Counted from the stretch's first letter, positions 42,688-53,047 are shown. The stretch: 64,000 bases of DNA from Yersinia hibernica (GCF_004124235.1 NZ_CP032487.1:1302001-1366000); one strand, 5' to 3'. Numbers and translations are program-made. The notes: a model not told the origin generated them from the letters alone.

Positions 42688-43764
42688 TTAAGCCTGTGGC
42701 TGAGTTACAACTTCTTTGTAGCCTTTAACTTCGATCTCTACGCGACGATCTGGTGCCAAGCACTCAATCAGCGCAGCACGTGGTTTCACGTTGTCACAGG
42801 TGTTGCCTGTAACTGGGTTTGCTTGGCCTTCACCGCGAGCGGTGATTTTGTCAGCAGGGATACCTTTAGAAACCAGGTAATCACGCACGCTGTCAGCACG
42901 ACGCTGAGACAGAGCTAAGTTAGGAGCTGGTTGACCGATACGGTCAGCGAAGCCCAGAACAACTACAGAACCGTCTTTAGGATCGATAGAGCTCAGTTGT
43001 GCATACAGTTGGTCCAGAGCTTGCTGGCCTTCTGGTTTCAAAGTTGCTTTGTTGAAAGCAAACAGCACGTCAGATTTCAGAGTGAAACGCTTAGTGTCCA
43101 CAACTGGAGCTGGAACTGGTGCTGGAGCAACTACTGGAGCAACTGCATCATCTTGACCGAAACGGTAAGAAACACCAACGCTCAGCATGCCGTTGTCTGG
43201 ACGAGCACCAACGGTAGCTTTATCACCGATCTGGCTAACCCACTGGTATTCCATACGGGTTGCCCAGTTTTTAGTCCACGCGTACTCAGCACCCAGAGCT
43301 ACTAATGGAGAAACACCGGTGTCATGGTTGTTCAGACGCTCGCCAGAAGCGGCGTTAAACGCGCTTGAGTCCGCACGCCAAACCAGACCACCCAGACGGG
43401 TGTACAGGTCTAAGTCCTGAGCAATTGGGTAGCTCAGTTTTGCAGCCAGCTGAACGCCTTGTGCTTTAAAGTCGCCGTTACGAACGTCGCCTTTATAAGG
43501 CATACGGCCAAGCCAGTCGTATCCCAATTCAAAGCCCAGGTATTGGTTTGCTTGGTAACCCAAGAACGCACCAGCACCTAATTGGTCTTTATGAGTTGGA
43601 CCGTCATTGCCTTGGTCGCCATAGATACCGCCAGTACCAGTATTTTGATACTGAGACCAACCCAGTTTACCACCAGTGTACCAAGTGTTATCTTTCGGTG
43701 CGGCTTGCGCTACTGTAGCGAAACCAGCCAGTGCCACTGCTAATGCGATAGCTGTCTTTTTCAT
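42688..43764 (-). CDS. ompA: outer membrane protein A
   Basis: Eight-stranded beta-barrel joined to a periplasmic OmpA/MotB peptidoglycan-binding domain; it anchors the envelope. The start at 43764 ([19 protein letters not shown] upstream) gives 358 residues, about a dozen more than E. coli, with a signal peptide ending AQA (about residue 21). The barrel runs to about 195 and ends in SYRFG, followed by a Pro/Ala/Val hinge, then the C-terminal domain with [15 protein letters not shown] and [16 protein letters not shown]. Two Cys near the C-terminus ([12 protein letters not shown]) form the usual disulphide. Confidence 0.97.
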   Translation of the reverse strand: MKKTAIALAVALAGFATVAQAAPKDNTWYTGGKLGWSQYQNTGTGGIYGDQGNDGPTHKDQLGAGAFLGYQANQYLGFELGYDWLGRMPYKGDVRNGDFKAQGVQLAAKLSYPIAQDLDLYTRLGGLVWRADSSAFNAASGERLNNHDTGVSPLVALGAEYAWTKNWATRMEYQWVSQIGDKATVGARPDNGMLSVGVSYRFGQDDAVAPVVAPAPVPAPVVDTKRFTLKSDVLFAFNKATLKPEGQQALDQLYAQLSSIDPKDGSVVVLGFADRIGQPAPNLALSQRRADSVRDYLVSKGIPADKITARGEGQANPVTGNTCDNVKPRAALIECLAPDRRVEIEVKGYKEVVTQPQA

Positions 43765-44122
43765 TTTACGCCTCGTTATCATCCAAATAGGCAATGAGCT
43801 TTAAAAGCTAAGCCCTTGGTTAAAATTCTTCGTCAAGGTTTTAACGCTCCCGTTAATCACGCTGCCAGTATAATTTGGCGTTTTAGAGCAACCTTGGCGA
43901 TGTAAAGTCTACAACGTGGCGAGAAAGTTACAAGTGTGATGTGATAAACCGGCTGAAAAAAAAAGCAAAATTGTGCATAATCTTTAACGATTTAGCCATA
44001 AAATAGCACTTTTCCTAGACGTTATTTTTTGCCGCAAGCCGCATTCTGACTCGCTTTATGCCGACTTTACAGGAGTAAGTCCTAAACATTGTAATAATTC
44101 ATGGGATAAATCCTAAATTTAC
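43765..44122 (-). promoter_or_regulatory. ompA promoter and leader region
   Basis: 358 bases between ompA and sulA. The minus-strand segment ACGTTGTAGACTTTACATCG (around 43895-43920) matches my memory of the E. coli ompA promoter region, so transcription probably starts roughly 100-130 bases before the ompA codon and gives the long, stabilising leader known for this gene. Exact hexamers are not assigned. Confidence 0.5.
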
Positions 44123-44629
44123 TTAATGATACAAAGAAGAATGAATTTTTAACGTTGCGCACTGTCCTTGATCGGATTTTGTGTCATCCAAAGGACGCAT
44201 AACAAACCCATAAGCATTTCCAAACTGTGCCGCCATACGCAATCTGATGCGGTCATTCTCCGATAATTCTGGTAACCAACCAAGAACAACACTGTAATTT
44301 CCCGTCAATAATGCCTTTTCCATTGCATCCACAGTTGATAATGGATTTATCTGCCTCGCCTGCACGACTTTTGTCATTGGTAAACCTGACTGCTGTAGCC
44401 ATAAGCGACTTAATTTTTGTTCAGGGGTTAGCCACAGCAGCCATCGGGATTGTTTAGCAAGCTGTTGTAATAACGGAAGCAATAGCTGAGCAACCGCAGG
44501 TTGGTTTTCACTGTACACCAGTTCACTGATAAGGCCACTATCTGTAGGGGCATCAACTCTTGTCGGGGTATCCTGAGTAACAAGAGAATGATAATTAGCA
44601 TTATAAGGTTTTAGTGATTGAGTGCGCAT
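44123..44629 (-). CDS. sulA: SOS cell division inhibitor SulA
   Basis: SulA binds FtsZ monomers and blocks Z-ring assembly during DNA damage; it is degraded by Lon. The start at 44629 (MRTQSLKPY) gives 168 residues, against 169 in E. coli. The core [28 protein letters not shown] and the C-terminal LKIHSSLYH (the Lon-recognition tail ends in His) are conserved. A LexA box sits 21 bases upstream. Confidence 0.94.
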   Translation of the reverse strand: MRTQSLKPYNANYHSLVTQDTPTRVDAPTDSGLISELVYSENQPAVAQLLLPLLQQLAKQSRWLLWLTPEQKLSRLWLQQSGLPMTKVVQARQINPLSTVDAMEKALLTGNYSVVLGWLPELSENDRIRLRMAAQFGNAYGFVMRPLDDTKSDQGQCATLKIHSSLYH

Positions 44630-44649
44630 TATGAACCTCGCCTGTAGTG

Positions 44650-44669
44650 TGCTGTATGCATATACAGTA
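44650..44669 (-). promoter_or_regulatory. LexA (SOS) box of sulA
   Basis: Minus strand TACTGTATATGCATACAGCA fits the consensus TACTG(TA)5CAGTA with one change in the right arm. It ends 21 bases before the sulA start. Confidence 0.88.
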
Positions 44670-44858
44670 GTCACTGTTTATCTGAAGATCAACTAAATTT
44701 TTACAAGACGCTTCGCATTATTGTGATGTAAATACGTGAAAGCTGATTTTGTGTTTGGCTCAGTTATCTATATTGCGTATTTTCTAATTAGTTGTTCCTC
44801 TTACACTTATTGCAACTAAATAGGGACGTTGATTCGGATTTTTACTAAAGGAGTAGTG

Positions 44859-45500
44859 ATGGAAAACGTATCTAAGAGCAAGATAATGCAAGCACAAAGC
44901 CGTTTTGATTTTTTAGGCCAAATCACGGTTCGCTCACAATTTGGTGGGTATGGCCTATTAGCCAATGGCATTATGTTTGCTGTGGTTTCGGAGGGGGAGT
45001 TGTATTTACGGGCCAATGACTTAATTGAGAATTTTTTTCGTAATCGAGGGATGGCTAATCTTATTTATGCCAAACGGGGGCTTCCGGTATTATTGCGATA
45101 TTATCGGGTCGATGCGTTTTTATGGGATGATGACCTCGCATTACGTCACTTTGCAACACTGGCGTATCAAGGAGCTAAATCCGAGGTTTTAAGTAAAAAA
45201 TGCCCTCCAGCGCGTTTGAAAGATTTACCTAACCTCAGTGCCAGCCTTGAGCGATTATTGTGGAAAGCCGGAATTACAAGTGTGGCAGCGTTGCGACTTG
45301 AGGGGGCTAAACGCTGTTATTTGAAGTTACGGACTTTAAGATGTTCGCTCGGCTTTAATGTACTGTTGGCTCTTGCCGGGGCTATCAGCGGTCACCATTA
45401 TGCTGTGCTGCCTCTTGTCATGCGCAGTGAGCTTATGGAATGGTTCGAAATGCATATCCGCCCGGCTGATATCATCATTACACAATATGAAACAGCATAA
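44859..45500 (+). CDS. sxy: competence regulator Sxy (TfoX)
   Basis: Co-activator that works with CRP at CRP-S promoters of DNA-uptake genes. The ATG at 44859 has AAGGAG 4 bases before it (MENVSKSKIMQAQ), giving 213 residues. TfoX N-terminal domain at about 15-100 (FGGYGLLANGIMFAVVSEGELYLR), TfoX C-terminal helix-hairpin domain at about 115-200 (LKDLPNLSASLERLLWKAGI). It is divergent from sulA and convergent with yccS. Confidence 0.93.
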   Translation: MENVSKSKIMQAQSRFDFLGQITVRSQFGGYGLLANGIMFAVVSEGELYLRANDLIENFFRNRGMANLIYAKRGLPVLLRYYRVDAFLWDDDLALRHFATLAYQGAKSEVLSKKCPPARLKDLPNLSASLERLLWKAGITSVAALRLEGAKRCYLKLRTLRCSLGFNVLLALAGAISGHHYAVLPLVMRSELMEWFEMHIRPADIIITQYETA

Positions 45501-45504
45501 AGAA

Positions 45505-45525
45505 GGGCCATTGAGCAATTGGCCC
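45505..45525. terminator. hairpin between sxy and yccS
   Basis: GGGCCA and TGGCCC arms around a 9-nt core in the 34-base gap between two convergent genes. No T-run, so termination is only inferred. Confidence 0.45.
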
Positions 45526-45534
45526 AGAGTGCCA

Positions 45535-47670
45535 TTAACCCACCTGGCCAATGCGTTTATTCAGTTCACTGAGCTCAGGCAATAATTCAAGTAACAAGCC
45601 AATCTGTTGTAAAACCAACTGATCTTTGCTCTCCGGCTCAGGATTACAACTCTGTAGCCGGGTTGATAAACTCGCCAATACTTGCGCCATTTTTACATGG
45701 TCGGGTTGTTCTTGCTCAAGAGTCCCTTCCACATAGCAAATCGCATCGTTGAGTAAATTCAGTGTGGTGGTATTGGTCAGTTTTTCGCGATGAGCCCCTA
45801 GAGCGGAGATGTAACTCAGCATGGTGTGGTTTAGGCACAGTAAACGAAACGCAGCCTCCTGAGTTTCTTTATTATTTTTGGGCTCCGCGGACATATTAGA
45901 AATGACGGACGCTAATTCTGCATCACAATTATGAGCATCGCGGCGGGCGATACGGTAGGGCAGGCTATTATCTTTACCTTGATAATACTGCACTAAGATA
46001 GCATCGAGATAACGGCAGTTTGCATTAAGTGTTTTACGGACTACGGCCGGAAGTTGGCGGAACTTCCAGTCCGGCCAGATAAAACTGACCGCAACCCAAG
46101 CAATTGCACAGCCGAGCAATGTGTCAAATACGCGCGGTGCAGCAACCTCAAACCCTTCGCCAAGTAAGTTAAAACATAACAAAACCAGTAAGGTAATGAA
46201 CATTGTTGCATGAGCATATTGAACATTGCGGAAAGCAAAAAAGAGTACGCCAGTAATGACTATCAGGATGAGTTGCCCCTCAATCGAGGGGACGAAATAA
46301 AGGATGGGCAACCCGATAAGTATGCCCGCCAAAGTGCCAATGATGCGCAGCGCCAGGCGGCGTCTTGTTGCATTATAGTTGGGTTGGCAAACAAAAAGGC
46401 TGGTCAGCAAAATCCAATAACCATGGCGCATGCCGGTGAATTGAATGAATGCATAACCCACACAAAGCACCACGGACATGCGAACAGCATGGCGCAAGAG
46501 TGCGGATTGCGGTGTCAGATGGCGGCTGATGCGTAACTTAATATCGCTCCATCCAGTGATGCGGTCATCAGATAAGCGGCTTTCAGGTTGCGGGTCTTGG
46601 GCTAAGACTTGCTCTGACTCAATCCCTGCCAATTGGGCATCAATAGCGCGTAAGTTTTTGAGTAAATGTGAAAGTGCTTTAACTTGTGGCACATTCTCAT
46701 TTTGGGCCAATTCCCTAGCCAGTGCAGCATCTAAGAATGTAAATGCACGTTCAAAACGCGGGTCATGCTGGTATTTCTGCCTCATTAGAATAGATTGCGA
46801 AAGTTGCATGCAGGCTCTGGCTTGCATGCTTAATAAACGCTGAAAACGAAACAATACATCGCTGTAGCGGAATTTTTCTCGCAATACCTGATATTGGACA
46901 TGTGATGAACTGGCACGTTCGTGAATATCTTGCGCGACAAAATAATAATGGAGAGTTCGTCTTGTTTCGCGTTGGCCGCGATCACCTTTCAGCCGTGTAA
47001 CAAGTGAGGTTTTAGCTTGATTCAGTGTCGAGACTAATGTGCTATTGGCCATCGCGACATCAATAAGAGGTTGATTAACATCAGATTCAATATCTGGATC
47101 AAACAGATTGGCTTTGGCTTCCAAGTAGTGGGCTAAGTGTTGATAGCAGCGGGCCAGATTATCCTGTAAAGGACGAATAGGGAAAATAAGGTGGCCGCAT
47201 AAAGTCAAAATGTTATACCAAACGGCACCGAGTATCAGTAACAGTGGTTGCTGATACCAAATATGGTACATCGAAGTGCCGAGCATGGTGTAGATGGCAA
47301 TTAGCAATGCACCGAAGGCGATAGTGGCATAACGTTGGCCCAAGGCGCCCAGCAAAATAAAACCGCAGGTTGAAAAGGTCAGGCCAAGAGCAAATAGCCA
47401 AGGGTAAGGAAATAACAACTCAATAGAGGCTGATGCGATAAAAAAACAAATCAGCGTAATGAATAAGTTACGTAACCGCCCAGCGAGGCGGTCATCAAGG
47501 TCAGTTAATGCTGCTGCCACGACCCCCAGAGTTAAGGGGATTGTCAGTTTTGGTTGGTCAATCCACCATGGAACCGCCGTTACACCCACCAACGCGATAA
47601 ATATACGAACATGATAAAGCAGGCTGCTATTGTAGATATAACGGCGTAAACCAGTGACGAAAGTGAGCAC
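45535..47670 (-). CDS. yccS: YccS, FUSC-family inner-membrane protein
   Basis: Predicted efflux-type membrane protein of the fusaric acid resistance (FUSC) family; substrate unknown. Length is 711 residues with a GTG start preceded by AGAGG. Two blocks of hydrophobic segments (about 15-150 and 395-520) are separated by a cytoplasmic helical region, and a second soluble region ends the protein: the duplicated FUSC layout. GQRYATIAFGALLIAIYTMLG is highly conserved. yccF lies 25 bases upstream, so they are co-transcribed. Confidence 0.92.
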   Translation of the reverse strand: MLTFVTGLRRYIYNSSLLYHVRIFIALVGVTAVPWWIDQPKLTIPLTLGVVAAALTDLDDRLAGRLRNLFITLICFFIASASIELLFPYPWLFALGLTFSTCGFILLGALGQRYATIAFGALLIAIYTMLGTSMYHIWYQQPLLLILGAVWYNILTLCGHLIFPIRPLQDNLARCYQHLAHYLEAKANLFDPDIESDVNQPLIDVAMANSTLVSTLNQAKTSLVTRLKGDRGQRETRRTLHYYFVAQDIHERASSSHVQYQVLREKFRYSDVLFRFQRLLSMQARACMQLSQSILMRQKYQHDPRFERAFTFLDAALARELAQNENVPQVKALSHLLKNLRAIDAQLAGIESEQVLAQDPQPESRLSDDRITGWSDIKLRISRHLTPQSALLRHAVRMSVVLCVGYAFIQFTGMRHGYWILLTSLFVCQPNYNATRRRLALRIIGTLAGILIGLPILYFVPSIEGQLILIVITGVLFFAFRNVQYAHATMFITLLVLLCFNLLGEGFEVAAPRVFDTLLGCAIAWVAVSFIWPDWKFRQLPAVVRKTLNANCRYLDAILVQYYQGKDNSLPYRIARRDAHNCDAELASVISNMSAEPKNNKETQEAAFRLLCLNHTMLSYISALGAHREKLTNTTTLNLLNDAICYVEGTLEQEQPDHVKMAQVLASLSTRLQSCNPEPESKDQLVLQQIGLLLELLPELSELNKRIGQVG

Positions 47671-47695
47671 AAAAAACCTCTAAAAAACTGAAAAT

Positions 47696-48148
47696 TCAGC
47701 GTTGCTGATATTGGCGTTGGGCATTAGCCATTCTTGCTTGTTGTGCCATTTCGACAGAAACAACACGGCGTCCCACTGGCCATAAAGCGATAGCAGCAAT
47801 CTTAAAATTGGCGATCCCGACGGGAATCCCAATTATGGTGATACATTGCACAATGCCGGTGGCAATATGAGATAAACATAGCCACCAACCAAATAAAATA
47901 AACCAAACAATATTCAGTAAAGATCCACCGGCAGAGAGCAGAGGATTACTTTTTTCTGGGTATAATTCATTGACATGGATCGCCTCATTGCCATAAGGGA
48001 GAAATGATAACTTGGTAATCTCCCAGCAAGAGCGGGTTAATGGTAAGGTGAAAATGAGAATGACACTGACCACTGTTGCCAATAGCCAACCTAATGTGGT
48101 GAAAAAACCACCTAAAACAAAATTAAGAATGTTCAGTACAGTACGCAT
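47696..48148 (-). CDS. yccF: YccF, inner-membrane protein
   Basis: Small membrane protein with two YccF repeats (GWLLATVVSVILIFTLPLTR and TIIGIPVGIANFKIA), about 150 residues, four hydrophobic segments and a polar Gln/Arg-rich tail. Its function is not known. It is upstream of yccS and divergent from helD, the E. coli order. Confidence 0.92.
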   Translation of the reverse strand: MRTVLNILNFVLGGFFTTLGWLLATVVSVILIFTLPLTRSCWEITKLSFLPYGNEAIHVNELYPEKSNPLLSAGGSLLNIVWFILFGWWLCLSHIATGIVQCITIIGIPVGIANFKIAAIALWPVGRRVVSVEMAQQARMANAQRQYQQR

Positions 48149-48341
48149 AGTGATTAATCTGCCTAGCTGAATAAAAAAACCGCAGTGCGGGTGAATGATA
48201 ACCGCTGCAAGCTATTCTGTAGGGATAGCGCCGGTTAGTTTCCTCCATTAACTATCGGATACCTGTTGTTTAAACTCAATTATTTTATTTACACTCCATA
48301 GGTTATTTCAATTCACTTAATACGGGTTATGGCGCGCAGAT

Positions 48342-50396
48342 ATGGAACTTAAAGCGACATCTTTTGGCAAGCATTTGGCTCAACACCCTTACAATCGGGT
48401 TCGGTTGCTGAATGCGGGCATCGAAGTATGCGGTGATAAACATCAATACCTGATTCCTTTTAATCAGTTGGTTAACATTCAATGTAAGCGCGGTATTGTT
48501 TGGGGTGAGATGGAGTTTGAGCTGCCAAATCAACAAGTTGTGCGTTTACACGGCACCGAATGGCAGGAGACGCAACGTTTCTATCATCATTTACTGGGCA
48601 TTTGGCAACAATGGAGTGAGGAGATGTGCTTGGTTTGTGCGGCAGTTTTGCATAAACAAGTTGAATTAATTAAGCGAATTGAGCAACAGGATAAATGGTT
48701 TAAACGCAGTGAGCTAAATCAGCTGCAAGCATCTATCCGTGAGGCTTTCACATCACTTCCGATGCCGGTTCAGCGCTTAACCGAATTTGAGTCTTGCCGC
48801 GCAGATTATGAGCTTTGTTTGCGCTGGTTACAGCAGGGCAATCGCAGTGTTGACCATCGCAATCAACAATGGACAAACCGCATGCTGGAGGAATATCAAG
48901 ATTTCTTCCAGAGCGTAGAAACCTCACCGCTTAATGAATCGCAAAGTCGCGCAGTTATCAATGGCGAAGATTCGGTATTGGTGTTGGCCGGTGCGGGCAG
49001 TGGCAAAACCTCGGTACTGGTTGCCCGTGCGGGCTGGCTATTGCGTCGTAATGAAGCATTGGCAGAGCAAATTTTGCTGCTCGCCTTTGGCCGCCAGGCC
49101 GCTGATGAAATGAATAGCCGTATCCAGCAACGGCTCGGTGTCGAAGATATTCAAGCTAAAACTTTCCATGCGCTTGCTTTGCAGATAATCCAGCAAGGCA
49201 GCCGAAAAACGCCGGTGATAAGTCAGCTTGAATCAGACAGTCAGGCCAGGCGGTCACTGCTGATTAAGCATTGGCAACAGCAATGCAGCGAGAAAAAAGC
49301 CCAGGCTAAAGGGTGGCGAGAATGGTTAACTGACGAGCTAGAATGGGACGTTGAAGACGGTGATTTCTGGCAGGATAAGCGCCTTGCGGCCCGCCTTGCT
49401 GGGCGACTTGAGCGCTGGTTGGGGTTGATGCGCATGCACGGTGGCAGTCAGGCCGAAATGATTGAGCAGGCTGATGAAGAAGTGCGTGACCTGTTTCAAA
49501 AACGTATACGACTGATGGCCCCGTTACTGAAAGCATGGAAAACGGCGCTGAAAGAAGAGGGCGCCGTTGATTTCGCTGGGCTAATTCATCAGGCCGTCAA
49601 CTTGCTGGAGAAAGGGCGATTTGTCAGTCCCTGGAAGCACATTCTTGTTGATGAGTTTCAGGATATCTCGCCGCAGCGGGCCATGTTGCTGACTGCCTTG
49701 CGTAAGCAAAATAAGCAAACCTGCCTGTTTGCGGTTGGTGACGATTGGCAGGCTATTTATCGTTTCAGTGGCGCTGAGCTTTCGCTGACAACTGCGTTTA
49801 ACCAGAATTTTGGTGAGGGCGCTGAATGTGCATTGGATACCACTTATCGCTTTAATGACAGGATTGGTGAAATTGCAAACCGGTTTATCCAGCAGAACCC
49901 ATACCAACTGAAAAAGCCCCTGAATAGCTTGAGTAAAGGAAATAAAAAGTCAGTCATTATTTTGCCAAGTGAACAATTGGAGTCACTGCTTGATAAGTTA
50001 AGTGGTTTTGTTAAGGCTGATGAACGCATTCTTATTTTGGCCCGTTATCACCATTTACGCCCCGACATTTTGCCAAAAGCAGCCACGCGCTGGCCAAAGT
50101 TAACCATTGATTTTATGACGATTCATGCCAGTAAAGGTCAACAGGCAGATTATGTGATTATCGCTGGTTTACATCAGGGGGGGGATGGTTTCCCGGCGGT
50201 GGCTCGGGAGTCAATTCTGGAAGATGTATTGCTACCCGCGCCTGAAGAGTTCCCTGATGCGGAAGAGCGGCGTTTGTTGTATGTGGCAATGACGCGAGCA
50301 AAACATCAGGTCTGGTTACTGCAAGACACGGCTAACCCGTCCATTTTTGTTAGTCAACTTAGCGAGTTGGGTGTGCCGACTCAGCGAAAACCCTAA
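48342..50396 (+). CDS. helD: DNA helicase IV
   Basis: SF1 UvrD/Rep-type 3'-5' DNA helicase with an accessory recombination role. Length is 684 residues, identical to E. coli HelD. An N-terminal PH-like domain (about 1-90) precedes the motor: motif I AGAGSGKTSVL (about 215-225), motif II VDEFQDISP (about 437), motif III VGDDWQAIYRFSGA, motif IV TTYRFNDRIG, motif V IHASKGQQADYV and motif VI LLYVAMTRAKH. Confidence 0.96.
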   Translation: MELKATSFGKHLAQHPYNRVRLLNAGIEVCGDKHQYLIPFNQLVNIQCKRGIVWGEMEFELPNQQVVRLHGTEWQETQRFYHHLLGIWQQWSEEMCLVCAAVLHKQVELIKRIEQQDKWFKRSELNQLQASIREAFTSLPMPVQRLTEFESCRADYELCLRWLQQGNRSVDHRNQQWTNRMLEEYQDFFQSVETSPLNESQSRAVINGEDSVLVLAGAGSGKTSVLVARAGWLLRRNEALAEQILLLAFGRQAADEMNSRIQQRLGVEDIQAKTFHALALQIIQQGSRKTPVISQLESDSQARRSLLIKHWQQQCSEKKAQAKGWREWLTDELEWDVEDGDFWQDKRLAARLAGRLERWLGLMRMHGGSQAEMIEQADEEVRDLFQKRIRLMAPLLKAWKTALKEEGAVDFAGLIHQAVNLLEKGRFVSPWKHILVDEFQDISPQRAMLLTALRKQNKQTCLFAVGDDWQAIYRFSGAELSLTTAFNQNFGEGAECALDTTYRFNDRIGEIANRFIQQNPYQLKKPLNSLSKGNKKSVIILPSEQLESLLDKLSGFVKADERILILARYHHLRPDILPKAATRWPKLTIDFMTIHASKGQQADYVIIAGLHQGGDGFPAVARESILEDVLLPAPEEFPDAEERRLLYVAMTRAKHQVWLLQDTANPSIFVSQLSELGVPTQRKP

Positions 50397-50426
50397 TTAA
50401 AACAACGCGTTTATTTCTCAAAAATG

Positions 50427-50455
50427 AAGCCCGGAGGTGTTATAGCCCCGGGCTT
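50427..50455. terminator. hairpin between helD and mgsA
   Basis: AAGCCCGG and CCGGGCTT arms with a 13-nt loop in the 64-base gap between convergent genes; no long T-run. Confidence 0.6.
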
Positions 50456-50460
50456 GATGA

Positions 50461-50919
50461 TTATTTCAGACGTTGCTGCAAGTAACGATCATAATCGGGG
50501 ATAGCAATGGTGACTTCATTGCTAAATAAGGCCGAATCAATCAAGAAGTCTGCGGTAGAGCGGTTGGTCGCGACGGGGATATTCCACACGGTTGCCAAAC
50601 GTAGCAGCGCTTTTACATCTGGATCGTGTGGGACGGCATTGAGTGGGTCCCAGAAGAAAATCAAAATATCAATTTTCTTTTCGGATATCAGCGCACCCAC
50701 TTCCTGATCACCCCCCATGGGGCCGCTGAGCAAACAGTGGACATCAATACCTGTTGCTTTCTGTACCAGATTCCCGGTGGTCCCGGTGGCATAAAGTTCG
50801 TGCTGTGACAAAAGACTGCTGTTATCCATGACCCATTCGAGCAGTGATTTTTTGCAATGGTCATGGGAAACCAGCGCAATATGCTTGCGAGCCGCGATAG
50901 TGCGGGTGGTGAATTCCAT
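50461..50919 (-). CDS. mgsA: methylglyoxal synthase
   Basis: Converts dihydroxyacetone phosphate to methylglyoxal and phosphate, a bypass of lower glycolysis. The start at 50919 ([20 protein letters not shown]) gives 152 residues, as in E. coli. Expected active-site residues are present: His19, Asp71 in GGDQEVG, Asp91 and His98 in [11 protein letters not shown]. The 5' side abuts a full ERIC element, so the promoter must lie within or beyond it. GloC, which helps remove the product, is at 12.8 kb. Confidence 0.96.
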   Translation of the reverse strand: MEFTTRTIAARKHIALVSHDHCKKSLLEWVMDNSSLLSQHELYATGTTGNLVQKATGIDVHCLLSGPMGGDQEVGALISEKKIDILIFFWDPLNAVPHDPDVKALLRLATVWNIPVATNRSTADFLIDSALFSNEVTIAIPDYDRYLQQRLK

Positions 50920-50940
50920 CAAGTTTTCCTTTAATGTGGC

Positions 50941-51066
50941 CGCCATATATCAAGCTGCATATATGTTGGCGGCGTTCAATCACCCAAATCACTCACTGAT
51001 GTAAGCTCTACAGGGTTCTTTCGCCGCCGCTTGCTTGCTGCTCGACTTATTTAGGGTATGTATACC
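50941..51066. repeat. ERIC element upstream of mgsA
   Basis: About 126 bases, the usual ERIC length, from GCCATATATCAAGCTGCATA to CTCGACTTATTTAGGGTATG. The central inverted repeat is CCCAAATCACTCACTGATGT with AGCTCTACAGGG. It begins 22 bases before the mgsA start codon and would be part of, or directly border, the mgsA leader. The rest of the mgsA-csgI gap has no other element. Confidence 0.8.
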
Positions 51067-51169
51067 AGTGGTTTATAGACAGATTACTGAAATGGCGATT
51101 TTGTGCATAGTAGCAACGCAAAAAAATGCGAGGAAACAAGCATAACCTGATGTTTAAGAATGGCCTGAG

Positions 51170-51853
51170 CTACTGTTCGGGTTGTTTTTTAGCCCAAAGT
51201 AGAAAACGTTGTTGAGTCCCCGCATCGGCTTGCAGGAACCAATATTGCAGCATCTGCTCTGCCACATTCTCACCTTGTAAATTGGTCGTTTTCTGTGCGG
51301 AATTAGTGCCAGCAACCGCAATGGTCGTCCCAGGAACAGCACTTATCGGTGAGGGGGGGATGGTGGCAAAAGAGGGCACCGAAGCACTGAATTGCCCGAC
51401 GTTATAGGTCGCCATTGCCGTCTCAAGTGTCGCTGCGGTATTCAGATTATCTTGATGCAGTACATCGTGCCGTATGGATAATGGCCGCCCATTATCCCCG
51501 ATAAGTTGATAAACCGGGTTTTTAGAGAATTTGCTGCCATCTCGCTCGGTCTCGATAGCGGGTAATTTTATCGCCACTGAACGGATGTTGCGAGTGTTAA
51601 ATACCACGACCAAGGGGGGGGAGGAATACAATACTTTGGGGTCCGCCAGGAGCGGTTTTGCAATTTTGAACAGAATCTGATGCTGGCCGCTATTTAACTC
51701 CAAGCTATCGGCCCCTTTGAGTAAAGAGCCTGACATATTTTTGCCATCGACCACCAACAGGTCGATTTCCGGTGCGAGTTTTAAGGTCGTGGCTATAGCT
51801 GGAGCACTACAGCAAACGGCCAGAATCCCTGCGACCACCAGACCAAATTTCAT
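51170..51853 (-). CDS. csgI: CsgI/YccT, curli synthesis inhibitor (DUF2057)
   Basis: Periplasmic DUF2057 protein; in E. coli YccT lowers curli production. Length is 227 residues with a signal peptide of about 21 ([15 protein letters not shown], ending AIA). The segment [16 protein letters not shown], then [15 protein letters not shown], marks the family. AGGAG precedes the ATG. No csg genes lie in this window. Confidence 0.88.
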   Translation of the reverse strand: MKFGLVVAGILAVCCSAPAIATTLKLAPEIDLLVVDGKNMSGSLLKGADSLELNSGQHQILFKIAKPLLADPKVLYSSPPLVVVFNTRNIRSVAIKLPAIETERDGSKFSKNPVYQLIGDNGRPLSIRHDVLHQDNLNTAATLETAMATYNVGQFSASVPSFATIPPSPISAVPGTTIAVAGTNSAQKTTNLQGENVAEQMLQYWFLQADAGTQQRFLLWAKKQPEQ

Positions 51854-52063
51854 GTGCTACTCCTGAGCGTGATACTTACTTATATTGTCAGACAGGCTAG
51901 ATTATGTGTCAAAGTCTTTCTAGTTGCCGCTATTTATTTACTTTTTGAAACATTCAGTATAAGTATGTAGCTATTATCTCGATGAATTCTAAAGAGAAAG
52001 ACATCAATCTAACAGTTATTTCTGCCACAGCGATTAAACCAAATCAATTAGGCGGCGTTTATT

Positions 52064-52180
52064 ATGATTTTTGCGCATGATATACACTTAGGTGCCGTCT
52101 GGTATTTGCAAAGTGATCCGCAAGCAAATGGATTGGAATATTCTTTTAGCGCATCAGAGGAACTGAAAAATGCACGATAA
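52064..52180 (+). CDS. possible 38-codon small gene overlapping yccU start
   Basis: The 316-base divergent gap between csgI and yccU contains a frame starting [15 protein letters not shown] and ending ELKNAR, with GGCGG 8 bases before its ATG. Its stop overlaps the yccU ATG region by 11 bases, so translational coupling is possible. I recognise no homologue, and the length makes chance plausible. Confidence 0.25.
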   Translation: MIFAHDIHLGAVWYLQSDPQANGLEYSFSASEELKNAR

Positions 52181-52586
52181 AGACATTGTCGACATTCTCC
52201 AGCAGGTAAAGACGATCGCCTTAGTGGGGGCCAGTGATAACCCCGCTCGGCCAAGTTATGGCGTGATGGCGTATTTATTACAGCAAGGGTATGAGGTGAC
52301 TCCGGTCAGCCCGAAACTCGCCGGCAAGACCTTATTGGGTCAGCAGGTTTATGCTGAATTAGCTGATATTCCCTATCCAATTGATATGGTTGATGTATTC
52401 CGTAATGCTGAAGCAGCCTATGGTGTCGCACAGGATGCTATTGCGATTGGTGCCAAGGTACTCTGGCTGCAAATTGGTGTGATTAATGAATTAGCGGCAA
52501 CTTTGGCGGCAGATGCTGGGCTAAAAGTTGTGATGGACCGCTGCCCTAAAATTGAAATCCCACGACTAGGATTAGAAAAAAAGTAA
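52170..52586 (+). CDS. yccU: YccU, CoA-binding domain protein
   Basis: Rossmann-type CoA_binding_2 protein of about 138 residues, function not established. [17 protein letters not shown] is the nucleotide-binding loop; [17 protein letters not shown] and DMVDVFRN follow, and the C-terminus [13 protein letters not shown] is strongly conserved. It converges on hspQ with a shared terminator. Confidence 0.94.
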   Translation: MHDKDIVDILQQVKTIALVGASDNPARPSYGVMAYLLQQGYEVTPVSPKLAGKTLLGQQVYAELADIPYPIDMVDVFRNAEAAYGVAQDAIAIGAKVLWLQIGVINELAATLAADAGLKVVMDRCPKIEIPRLGLEKK

Positions 52587-52621
52587 TATTTACAGCGCGA
52601 ATGAGCCTAAGTTTCACCCAT

Positions 52622-52655
52622 AAAAAACCCGGCTATTAGTGCCGGGCTTTATTGG
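52622..52655. terminator. bidirectional yccU/hspQ terminator
   Basis: CCCGGC, TATTAGT loop, GCCGGG, with AAAAAA on the left (T-run for hspQ) and CTTTATT on the right. Confidence 0.85.
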
Positions 52656-52668
52656 TGGCGCTCATCGT

Positions 52669-52986
52669 TTAGTTGCGCAGGCGCGGGGCCTGTAACTGAT
52701 GGCGAATGGAAGCGGCCAATTCATCTAATGACGGTTGCTCCGGGTGAGCATCCAGATCTTCATACGTCAGCTGTGCTTCCGCCAGATAAGTATGTATAGG
52801 TTGCCCCTCATCATCCTCAATGACCACGTGATACCAAGGTGATGAGCGCAAAGTATCATTGTTTGCAACCTCATCAGGGGCAGGTGGCTCAAGAGAATAT
52901 TCAGGATCGATATCAATCACTACACCCAAATAGCCGTGTAGGCTGTGGCGAACCTGCTGCCCAATACCGAATTTACTGGCGATCAT
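52669..52986 (-). CDS. hspQ: heat shock protein HspQ
   Basis: Small hemimethylated-DNA-binding-type protein that acts as a specificity-enhancing factor for Lon and is itself degraded. The ATG at 52986 ([21 protein letters not shown]) gives 105 residues, the E. coli length. [11 protein letters not shown] and the C-terminus LQAPRLRN are conserved. Lon also degrades SulA, encoded 8 kb away. Confidence 0.95.
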   Translation of the reverse strand: MIASKFGIGQQVRHSLHGYLGVVIDIDPEYSLEPPAPDEVANNDTLRSSPWYHVVIEDDEGQPIHTYLAEAQLTYEDLDAHPEQPSLDELAASIRHQLQAPRLRN

Positions 52987-53047
52987 GATAACCTCCTGAG
53001 AAACATTACGCTGCCTTCTATATGAGGGCAGCGCAGGGCATTTCAAG

